DNA of 10,883 nucleotides from Dehalococcoidia bacterium (GTDB lineage: Bacteria > Chloroflexota > Dehalococcoidia > GIF9 > AB-539-J10): positions 1-10,883 of the forward strand of contig JAOUDT010000024.1 in NCBI GenBank assembly GCA_029859145.1, written 5' to 3'. Every line of letters begins with the position of its first letter. Positions within the stretch are counted from its first letter, which is position 1. Below the pieces are notes generated by a model. The model was not told the origin of the DNA, did not search any database, and worked only from the letters and a program-made list of their open reading frames with translations. Positions 1 through 6,949 of this stretch are shown one piece after another. The position numbers were made by a program, and so were the translations under genes.

Positions 1-2
1 CA

Positions 3-1448
3 GCGGAAGGGGAAGGAATAAAGATTGAACTACTGACCACTCCCACTCGCTTTTCTGCCGCGAACAAAAAGCTTGCCGAGATGGAGTCTGTGCGCATGAA
101 GCTGGGGGAACCAGATGCCAGTGGTCGTCCTCGCCCAATTCCCGTCAAGGGCTCTGAATTCACTATTCCCGTGGATACGGTCATTGCGGCATTGGGACAG
201 GCTCCGGAAACAGATTTTGTCAAGAAGTTGGGAGTTTCAACATCCAAGAGAGGCACGCTGGAAATTGATGGCAAGACAGGGGCGACTAATATCGATGGAG
301 TATTTGCGGGAGGCGATGTAGTAACCGGACCGGCCTTTGTGATTGATGCTATTGCAGCAGGAAAAAAGGCAGCCCGCTCTATCCACCAATACTTGACGGG
401 GCAACCTCTTGTAGGTGAAGAGCCAGGGAAGGAACCAGAGAAGTTGTCCGACGAAGAAGTAAAGGATATCAAGAAGCGTGTTCCTTCCGGAAATAAGGTG
501 GGGATGAGGGAAGAACCTGTTAGGGAGAGGGTGCAGGATTTCCGTGAAGTGGCTTTGGGATATTCTCCAGAGGAAGCTGTCGGGGAAGCTTCGCGCTGTC
601 TTGCCGGACAAATCGAAGGGTGCATAGAATGCCATGAATGTGAACGGCGATGTGAGCCAAAAGCGATAGTCTACACGATGAAAGATGAGACCATTACACT
701 AGATGTAGGCGCGATAATCGTTGCTTCTGGGCTGGGCTTATACGATATTAGGTCACTGACAGAATATGGCTATGGAAGAATAAAGAACGTAATTACTGCC
801 ATGGAATTTGAAAGGTTGACAGCTGCCTCCGGGCCCACTATGGGGGAACTCAGACGTGCTTCAGATGGCAGGTTACCTGAGAATATAGCTTTTATCCAAT
901 GTGTCGGCTCTCGTGATTTCAGGAATAAGGCTTATTGCTCCAGTGTCTGCTGCATGCACGCCACCAAGGAGGCGATGCTGGCTTTCGAGCATCATCCGGG
1001 GACAAAATCCACCATCTTCTACATGGACATGAGAGCTGTGGGCAAAAGGTTCCAGGAATATATTGCCAGGGCTAAGAAAGAATACAATGTTACCTATATC
1101 AGAGGGCGTCCCGGCAGGATTGAAGTCAACCCTGAGAACGATAACCCTGTTATTTGGTACGAAGAAACCATCAGCGGAAAAGTAAAGAGCTTTGAGGCAG
1201 AACTGGTGGTCCTTGCCCAAGCCATGGTTCCTCAAATCACCAAAGAGTTGGCGAAAACACTAGGTATAGAATTAGACGAAGATGGCTTTGTAAAGGCTCC
1301 GGATAAATTGCTGCAGCCACTGGATACTACAAGGCCGGGCATTTTTGCCTGTGGCTATGTCCATAGTCCTCGGGATATCCCGGACTCTGTAACCCAAGCC
1401 TCAGGGGCAGCAGGCAGAACTGCTGAAGCTATAGCAGGAGGCAAGTAA
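3..1448 (+). CDS. GltD/NfnB-type oxidoreductase fused to HdrA core domain, 5' truncated by window edge
   Basis: The frame is open from base 3 and codes for 481 residues plus a stop, so the true start lies upstream. ATG 81 is internal: the codons before it already match the NfnB-like protein encoded at 7833-9245. The first part (to about nt 400) is the C-terminal NAD(P)/FAD region of the GltD/NfnB family. It shares LGEPDASGRPRPI with that protein and carries the FAD motif GVFAGGD (nt 297-317). After a charged linker comes DFREVALGY (from nt 540), which resembles the N-terminus of GltD proteins, then a CxxCxxCxxxC [4Fe-4S] motif (nt 621-653). The remainder is HdrA core: VGAIIVASG, the CVGSRD...YCSSVCC cluster motif (nt 900-953) and the closing FAD segment RPGIFACGY. 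The HdrA N-terminal domain and C-terminal ferredoxin are absent. The likely role is flavin-based electron transfer between NAD(P)H and Hdr partners. The domain assignment is strong; the reaction is inferred. Confidence 0.9.
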   Translation, partial: AEGEGIKIELLTTPTRFSAANKKLAEMESVRMKLGEPDASGRPRPIPVKGSEFTIPVDTVIAALGQAPETDFVKKLGVSTSKRGTLEIDGKTGATNIDGVFAGGDVVTGPAFVIDAIAAGKKAARSIHQYLTGQPLVGEEPGKEPEKLSDEEVKDIKKRVPSGNKVGMREEPVRERVQDFREVALGYSPEEAVGEASRCLAGQIEGCIECHECERRCEPKAIVYTMKDETITLDVGAIIVASGLGLYDIRSLTEYGYGRIKNVITAMEFERLTAASGPTMGELRRASDGRLPENIAFIQCVGSRDFRNKAYCSSVCCMHATKEAMLAFEHHPGTKSTIFYMDMRAVGKRFQEYIARAKKEYNVTYIRGRPGRIEVNPENDNPVIWYEETISGKVKSFEAELVVLAQAMVPQITKELAKTLGIELDEDGFVKAPDKLLQPLDTTRPGIFACGYVHSPRDIPDSVTQASGAAGRTAEAIAGGK

Positions 1449-1453
1449 GGGCC

Positions 1454-3148
1454 ATGGAAGAAAAAGATCTTTCTCATCCTCGTATCGGCGTTTTTGTTTG
1501 TCATTGTGGTATAAATATCGGGGCATATGTCAAAGTACCGGACGTTGTGGAATATGCCAAGCAGCTGCCAAATGTAGTGCATGCTGAACGCAATTTGTTC
1601 ACCTGCTCTGAGGAAGGGATCTCGGCGATCAAGAGAGGGATAAAGGAATACAATCTAAATCGGGTCCTGGTAGCTTCCTGTACTCCTAGAACCCATGAGC
1701 CTCTCTTCCGAGCTGCTTGTGAGGAAGCGGGCTTGAACAAATACCTTTTCGAATTTGTTAACATAAGAGACCAATGCTCTTGGGTGCACATGCGTGAGCC
1801 CCAAAAGGCTACGGAAAAGGCTAAAGACCTGATAAGGATGGGGGTGGCCAAAGCCAGGTTGCTGCAGCCGCTGGAGGAGATTGAAATGAAAGTAGCTCCT
1901 TCGGCATTGGTGATTGGCGGAGGGATTGTTGGAATGGAAGCAGCCCTAAACTTGGCCAATCAAGGTTTTGATGTGCATTTAGTAGAGAAGGAGCCAGAAC
2001 TTGGTGGAACTCTCCGCAGTATTAATAAGCTTTTCCCTATAAACCAGGAAGCAGTCAAGCTCATCAAACCACTTGTTGAACAGATTGGAAGCCATCCCAA
2101 GATCAAGACTCATCTCTCATCCAAAGTAAACCAAGTGACTGGATTTATAGGTAGCTTCAATGTCAATCTGGATGGGAAGGGCAAAGAGGATCCATTCACG
2201 GTGGGTACCATCATAGTAGCCGTCGGGGCTGAACCGCTAAAACCAACGGGTCAATATGGCTATGGAAAGATGACCAATGTATTGACCCAACTGGAGCTAG
2301 AGGGGCGAATGAAGAAAGGGGAATCCCTGGGTCAGAATGTTGTAATGATCAATTGTGTGGGAGCCCGTGTTCCCGAGAGAACTTATTGCAGCAGAATCTG
2401 CTGCATGACGGCAATCAAAAACGCCTTCCTTATCAAGGAATCGAATCCAAAGGCAAAGGTCTGGATATTGCACCGAGACCTCATGACTTATGGTGTAGAC
2501 TTTGAGACCTATTATCGAAAAGCCATGGAGCTAGGGGTTAGATTCGTTAGATATAGCTTAGAAAGGCCTCCCGAAGTTATCGGAGGTGAAAAGGTTGAAA
2601 AGATAAAGGTGTACCATGAATTATGGAGAAAGGAAATAGAACTTCCCTGTGATATGCTTGTTTTGGCGACTCCGCTTGTCCCGGCCGAGGACAACCAAAG
2701 TATATCCAAAATGCTTAAAGTCTCCCTGGATGAATTTGGTTTCTTCCTGGAAGCACACTTGAAACTCCGCCCTGTAGAGTTTGCCATGGACGGAATTTAT
2801 ATCTGTGGCTCGGCACGCTGGCCTACAGATGTGACTGAAGGAGTTTCTCAAGCCTATGCTGCTGCTTCAAAAGCAGCCGGTCCCCTGAGAATGGGATATG
2901 TCAAGGCTGAGGCAATAAATGCAGCTGTCAATGAAGATCAATGTTCAGGCTGTGGGGTTTGCGAAGTCTTGTGTCCCTTTCAGGCTATTGAGCTTCAGCC
3001 CAGAGATGAAAAGAGGGTGTCTCACGTCAAGGAAGCAGTATGCAAGGGTTGTGGCACCTGCGGTGCTGCCTGTCCATCAGGAGCTATTTCTATGCACCAC
3101 TTCACCGATGAGCAAATCCTGGCTCAGGTAGAAGCTTTATTTAGCTAG
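1454..3148 (+). CDS. hdrA: HdrA-like flavoprotein, compact form without inserted ferredoxin domain
   Basis: 564 residues. It has the HdrA N-terminal domain (RIGVFVCHCG at 10-19, C51, ASCTPR at 74-79) and the FAD-binding GGGIVGMEAA (155-164). The HdrA cluster motif is C301...C312, C316, C317. The second FAD segment is GIYICGSARWP, and the C-terminal ferredoxin has two four-cysteine motifs (C497/C500/C503/C507 and C530/C533/C536/C540). Compared with the 666-residue paralogue downstream, about 90-100 residues are missing after residue 190: the CSEC motif and the whole inserted two-cluster ferredoxin. Those cysteines have been replaced by FPINQEAVK. The frame is intact, so this looks like a family variant, not a decayed gene. 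It starts 5 bases after the preceding stop; GGAGG lies 12 bases upstream, so expression is probably coupled. HdrA normally bifurcates electrons at FAD. Whether this form does so or only relays electrons is unknown. The symbol denotes the family. Confidence 0.9.
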   Translation: MEEKDLSHPRIGVFVCHCGINIGAYVKVPDVVEYAKQLPNVVHAERNLFTCSEEGISAIKRGIKEYNLNRVLVASCTPRTHEPLFRAACEEAGLNKYLFEFVNIRDQCSWVHMREPQKATEKAKDLIRMGVAKARLLQPLEEIEMKVAPSALVIGGGIVGMEAALNLANQGFDVHLVEKEPELGGTLRSINKLFPINQEAVKLIKPLVEQIGSHPKIKTHLSSKVNQVTGFIGSFNVNLDGKGKEDPFTVGTIIVAVGAEPLKPTGQYGYGKMTNVLTQLELEGRMKKGESLGQNVVMINCVGARVPERTYCSRICCMTAIKNAFLIKESNPKAKVWILHRDLMTYGVDFETYYRKAMELGVRFVRYSLERPPEVIGGEKVEKIKVYHELWRKEIELPCDMLVLATPLVPAEDNQSISKMLKVSLDEFGFFLEAHLKLRPVEFAMDGIYICGSARWPTDVTEGVSQAYAAASKAAGPLRMGYVKAEAINAAVNEDQCSGCGVCEVLCPFQAIELQPRDEKRVSHVKEAVCKGCGTCGAACPSGAISMHHFTDEQILAQVEALFS

Positions 3149-3188
3149 GAAATTACAATGATTAATGTTTGTTGCCAAAGCTAGCGAG

Positions 3189-3207
3189 CCTCTGCCCTGG
3201 CAAGAGG
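3189..3207 (+). promoter_or_regulatory. Small hairpin in the hdrA leader
   Basis: CCTCT (3189-3193) pairs with AGAGG (3203-3207). After a single bulged A at 3202, GC (3194-3195) pairs with GC (3200-3201), closing a four-base loop. No T-run follows, so it is not an intrinsic terminator. Its only support is base pairing and its position in an unusually long gap. Confidence 0.3.
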
Positions 3208-3253
3208 AGACCGAAGAAAGGGAGAGGACACCGTACTCAACCTTATCCTGCTC

Positions 3254-3282
3254 CTTTCTTAACAAAGAAAGAGATTCTTTTT
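3254..3282 (+). terminator. Weak terminator-like or attenuator-like hairpin
   Basis: CTTTCTT (3254-3260) and AAGAAAG (3265-3271) form a perfect 7-bp stem around the loop AACA. Three bases later comes the T-rich stretch TTCTTTTT (3275-3282). The stem is A/T-rich and therefore weak. It lies about 50 bases before the hdrA start, so it could end the upstream transcript or attenuate read-through. Confidence 0.3.
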
Positions 3283-3330
3283 GGGAGAGTAGTATTTCAT
3301 TCTGCGGAAGGCTGTAGTTAGAGAGTGACT

Positions 3331-5325
3331 ATGCACATGGAAAATGAGAAAAGGATTGGAGTTTACATCTGTCACTGTGGGTTGAACATCGCGGGCACGG
3401 TTGATGTTGAAGAAGTAGCGAAATATGCCGCCACTTTGCCTCATGTAGTGATTGCCCGAGACTATCGGTATATTTGCTCAGACCCGGGGCAGGAACTCAT
3501 TAAGAATGATATCAAAGAACTGAAGCTCAATCGAGTCGTCGTCGCCTCTTGTTCACCACGTATGCATGAACACACCTTCCGCAAAGCTTGTCTGGCTGCC
3601 GGTTTGAACCCCTATCTATATGAGCATGTCAATATCAGGGAGCATTGTTCTTGGGTCCATGCAGATAAGAAGCAAGCCACCGAGAAAGCCAAGGACTTGA
3701 TTCGAGCCGCTGTGCAACGTGTCTACTATCACGAACCCTTGGAAGTTAAAGAGATTCCGGTCAATCCTAACACTCTGGTTGTGGGTGGCGGAATTGCTGG
3801 GATAGAGGCAGCCCTGAAGATAGCCAACAGCGGCCGCAAGGTCTACTTGGTAGAAAAAGAGCCGTCAATTGGTGGACATATGATTCAACTGGACACTACA
3901 TTCCCTACCCTTGATTGCTCCGAATGTATTATGACTCCAAAGATGAGTGAGGTAGGACACCATTCCAATATCGAGCTGCTGGCCTATAGTGAGGTTGAGG
4001 AAGTATCGGGGTCTGTGGGCAATTTCAAGGTGAAGGTAAAGAAAAAGGCGAGATATGTGGATGAAAGTAAATGCATCGGCTGTGGAATCTGTGAGCAGAA
4101 ATGCCCTTGGAAGGTGCCCAGCGAGTTCGAAGTAGGCTTGGGGCAAAGGAAAGCTATCTACATTCCTTTTGCCCAAGCCATTCCTAACATTGCCACAGTG
4201 GACAAAGACCACTGCGTGTACATCCAGTCGGGCGGGAAGAAGTGTGGTGCTTGTATCAAAGCCTGTGAGGCTGGGGCTGTAAATTTTGACCAGACGGATC
4301 AGGTTGTTGAATTAGAAGTCGGTGCAATTATCTTGGCTACGGGATACGATCTTTTCGACGCAAGTTGGATACCACAATATGGCTACGGAAAATACGATAA
4401 TGTCATAACTGCTCTTGAATTTGAGCGGATGACCTGTGCTGCGGGACCCACTTTAGGGAAAATCCAGCTTAAAGATGGGAAAACACCCCAGAGCGTGGCT
4501 ATCATTCACTGCGTTGGCAGTCGGGACAAGAACTACTGTGAATACTGTTCCAGAATCTGCTGTATGTATGCACTCAAACATGCCCATCATCTCAGGGACA
4601 AAATAAATGCCGCTGTATATCAAATGTATATTGATATGCGCTGCACGGGGGATTCTTATGAGGAATTCTACAACCGTGTTTCTGAGGAAGGCGTTGTGTT
4701 CATAAAAGGCAAGGTCGCCGAGGTGACTGATAGAGCCAAAACGGAGGAAGAAGAAGGGAAACTGATCGTGATAGCCGAGAATACCCTGCTAGGGAAGGTG
4801 ATGCGCATCCCAGTGGATATGGTTATCCTCTGTCCGGCCATGGTAGCTAGGTCTGACGCCGCGGAAATTGCCAGGAAATTCTCCATTACCCAAAAGGCCA
4901 CGGGTTTCTTCTTGGAACGTCATGCCAAGCTTGAGCCTCAAGTTTCAGCCATGGATGGTGTTTTTCTGGCCGGTTGTTGCCAGTTTCCCAAGGACATTCC
5001 TGATTCTGTGTCTCACGGCAGGGCCGCAGCTGCCGCAGCACTGGAGTTAATAGACAGGGGTAGCGTTGCCGCTGAAGCTGCCATCGCCTGCGTAGACGAG
5101 GCCCTCTGTCACGGCTGTGGGATATGTGAGGAAATTTGTGAATTTCAGGCTCCCAAGGTCATTGTCAAGGATGGGAGGATGGTATCTATGGTGAATGAGG
5201 CGTTGTGCAAGGGCTGTGGAGCCTGTGCAGTCGCTTGTCCTAGCGGAGCTATGTCAATCAAGCATTTCACTCGTGATGAGATATCTACCATGATTAAGGA
5301 GCTAGCCGCAGAAAAAAATGACTGA
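3331..5325 (+). CDS. hdrA: HdrA, full-length FAD/iron-sulfur electron-bifurcating subunit of heterodisulfide reductase
   Basis: About 664 residues, the usual length for HdrA. Numbering here is from the alternative GTG at 3325. Domains in order: the N-terminal Fe-S domain (RIGVYICHCG, C16/C18, C51, C76); FAD-binding VVGGGIAGIEAA (152-163); CSEC (198-201); an inserted ferredoxin (C250/C253/C256/C260 and C297/C307/C310/C314); the cluster motif C396...C408, C412, C413; the second FAD segment GVFLAGC; and a C-terminal ferredoxin (C595/C598/C601/C605 and C628/C631/C634/C638). In Mvh-Hdr complexes HdrA accepts electrons from MvhD and splits them between ferredoxin and HdrB. All the Fe-S motifs of a bifurcating HdrA appear present. 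Start choice: GTG 3325, ATG 3331 and ATG 3337 are all possible. ATG 3331 is preferred because a purine-rich AGAGAG lies five bases upstream. The stop codon overlaps the next gene by 8 bases. Confidence 0.95.
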   Translation: MHMENEKRIGVYICHCGLNIAGTVDVEEVAKYAATLPHVVIARDYRYICSDPGQELIKNDIKELKLNRVVVASCSPRMHEHTFRKACLAAGLNPYLYEHVNIREHCSWVHADKKQATEKAKDLIRAAVQRVYYHEPLEVKEIPVNPNTLVVGGGIAGIEAALKIANSGRKVYLVEKEPSIGGHMIQLDTTFPTLDCSECIMTPKMSEVGHHSNIELLAYSEVEEVSGSVGNFKVKVKKKARYVDESKCIGCGICEQKCPWKVPSEFEVGLGQRKAIYIPFAQAIPNIATVDKDHCVYIQSGGKKCGACIKACEAGAVNFDQTDQVVELEVGAIILATGYDLFDASWIPQYGYGKYDNVITALEFERMTCAAGPTLGKIQLKDGKTPQSVAIIHCVGSRDKNYCEYCSRICCMYALKHAHHLRDKINAAVYQMYIDMRCTGDSYEEFYNRVSEEGVVFIKGKVAEVTDRAKTEEEEGKLIVIAENTLLGKVMRIPVDMVILCPAMVARSDAAEIARKFSITQKATGFFLERHAKLEPQVSAMDGVFLAGCCQFPKDIPDSVSHGRAAAAAALELIDRGSVAAEAAIACVDEALCHGCGICEEICEFQAPKVIVKDGRMVSMVNEALCKGCGACAVACPSGAMSIKHFTRDEISTMIKELAAEKND

Positions 5326-6901
5326 ATTTGAACCCCGCATTATTGTTTTTGCCTGCAATTGGTGCACATATGCTGCAGCAGATATAGCGGGCACAAGCCG
5401 TATCCAGTATCCTCCCAATGTAAGAATCATAAGGGTTATGTGTAGTGGTATGGTAGCTCCGGAACATATTTCCTTGGCGCTTGAAAATGGAGCTGATGGT
5501 GTCTTGGTCGCCGGCTGCCATCCAGGCGACTGTCACTATATTTCGGGGAACTTAAAGGCGGAAGAAAGATTCCGGATGGTCAGCCAGGTAGCCAATATGC
5601 TTGGCATTGAGGACGAGAGGGTAAGGCTTAAGTGGATAGCTGCATCTGAGGGCCCAATATTTGCCCAAACTATTAAGGATATGGTGCAGGAGCTTAGGAA
5701 ATTAGGTCCTTCACCTTTCCGAAAATCTGGAGAGACTGGCTTAGAAAAAATCGCTTTGACTTTGGAGGACATTCTTCAAGATACCAAAGCCTACTACTGC
5801 CTGGAATGTAGCAAGTGCAGCAGTATATGTCCTGTGACCAAGTATGACCCATCCTATTCGCCACGAACTGTGATTGAAAATGCTGCGTTAGGGCTGAGAG
5901 ACGAAACTACGCGTAACAAAAATCTTTTCTCTTGCCTTGGTTGTTATGCCTGTTCTCTGAGATGTCCCAGCGACGTAGATTACCCGGCTTTTATGAAAAA
6001 GTTGAGGTCCCTAGCTTTCGTAGGCGGTGAATGCGGCTGTCCAGCCCACGGTGGCTTCTTGCACTCTGTTACACGACTCATGGCGAGGTCGCCTTACAAA
6101 CAAAAAAGACTGGAATGGTTAACCAGGGATTACCAGACGTCTGACCACAGCGATATTCTATATTTTGTTGGTTGTGTCCCTTATTTTGAACCTATTTTTG
6201 GGTATCTGGAGACGCAGGCTCTCGACATAACAAGGGCAAATCTGAAGATACTCAATCGCTTGGGTGTGCAGCCCGTGTTGCTTCCGGACGAAAAATGTTG
6301 TGGACATGATGCGTTATGGACTGGTGATGTAGAGACCTTCAAGAAGCTAGCCGAGCACAACACAAAGTCAATCAAAGAATCTGGGGTAAACAAAATCGTA
6401 TTCTCGTGTCCTGAAGGTTATCGAACACTTAAGATTGACTATCCTGAGCATGGGTTTAAATTGGACTGTGAGCTGCAGCATATCTCTGAATTCGTAGCCG
6501 AAAAGATGGAGAAAGAGGGACTGAAATTTAGAGAAGTCAGGAGAAAGGTAACTTATCAAGACCCATGCCGATTGGGAAGGCACCTAGGTATTTATGATTC
6601 CCCAAGGAAGCTGCTCGAGTCGATTCCTGGGATAGAGCTAATTGAGATGGAAAAGAACAGGGAATGTGCTCTTTGTTGCGGGACGAGTGCTTTCACCAAT
6701 TGCGATACATATTCCCATGAGATGAGGATCGAACGGTTGCGCGAAGCAAAAGCCACCGGTGCAGAAATACTGGTGACCACATGCCCGAAATGCCAGATAC
6801 ACTTTAAGTGTGCTATGAATAACAGGGGTGAGGAAAAAGGCCCTGACATAAACATTGAGGTGATGGACTTGGCAAATCTTGTGGCGGATGCCTTAGCATG
6901 A
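5318..6901 (+). CDS. MvhD-HdrC-HdrB (HdrD-like) fusion protein
   Basis: 527 residues with three parts. Residues 1-135 are an MvhD/FlpD domain (CNWC at 13-16, C42, GCHPGDC with C67 and C72), closely matching the stand-alone MvhD at 9360-9803. Residues 158-220 are an HdrC-type ferredoxin with two CxxCxxCxxxCP motifs (C161-C171 and C206-C216). Residues 280-500 carry two CCG repeats as in HdrB or HdrD. The second repeat is complete: C417, C453-C454-G, CPKC 489-492. The first keeps C286, C327-C328-G and C364 but reads CPEG where CxxC is usual, so one cysteine is missing. In HdrB the CCG motifs hold noncubane [4Fe-4S] clusters at the disulfide-reducing site. The fusion would link the electron input module directly to the reductase. 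ATG 5318 lies inside the end of hdrA, with no Shine-Dalgarno at normal spacing, so translation is probably coupled. The substrate is unknown; CoM-S-S-CoB is unlikely in a bacterium. Confidence 0.92.
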   Translation: MTEFEPRIIVFACNWCTYAAADIAGTSRIQYPPNVRIIRVMCSGMVAPEHISLALENGADGVLVAGCHPGDCHYISGNLKAEERFRMVSQVANMLGIEDERVRLKWIAASEGPIFAQTIKDMVQELRKLGPSPFRKSGETGLEKIALTLEDILQDTKAYYCLECSKCSSICPVTKYDPSYSPRTVIENAALGLRDETTRNKNLFSCLGCYACSLRCPSDVDYPAFMKKLRSLAFVGGECGCPAHGGFLHSVTRLMARSPYKQKRLEWLTRDYQTSDHSDILYFVGCVPYFEPIFGYLETQALDITRANLKILNRLGVQPVLLPDEKCCGHDALWTGDVETFKKLAEHNTKSIKESGVNKIVFSCPEGYRTLKIDYPEHGFKLDCELQHISEFVAEKMEKEGLKFREVRRKVTYQDPCRLGRHLGIYDSPRKLLESIPGIELIEMEKNRECALCCGTSAFTNCDTYSHEMRIERLREAKATGAEILVTTCPKCQIHFKCAMNNRGEEKGPDINIEVMDLANLVADALA

Positions 6902-6939
6902 GTGTGGGTTTAGAATTTCAGGGGCAGAAGAAATGTTCT

Positions 6940-6944
6940 GGAGG
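6940..6944 (+). promoter_or_regulatory. Shine-Dalgarno site of the NfnA-like gene
   Basis: GGAGG five bases before ATG 6950, in the 48-base gap after the MvhD-HdrCB stop codon. It fixes the start of the NfnA-like gene and indicates independent ribosome entry here. Confidence 0.7.
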
Positions 6945-6949
6945 CTGAC

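Larger units (their letters stand above)
3149..3324 (+). other. 176-base intergenic region, possible structured leader of the downstream hdrA
   Basis: This is the longest non-coding gap in the window. No convincing ORF, tRNA or sigma-70-type promoter pair is visible. It contains a GC-containing hairpin at 3189-3207, followed by a purine-rich strand (3203-3229) and then an A/T-rich hairpin with a T-rich tail (3254-3282). The gap is much longer than the others here, which are overlaps or up to 114 bases. A new transcription start or a cis-regulatory RNA could sit here, but I cannot assign a known riboswitch class by eye. Confidence 0.35.

Noticed and set aside
81..83. ATG 81 as the start of the first gene
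   Set aside because: The frame is open to base 3 and the codons before ATG 81 already show NfnB-family similarity, so this Met is internal to a gene starting upstream of the window.
2024..2215. Deletion-damaged or pseudogenised HdrA
   Set aside because: The short HdrA lacks the inserted ferredoxin, but the frame continues cleanly, both flanking domains are conserved, and the paired CSEC motif is missing as well. This fits a functional variant.
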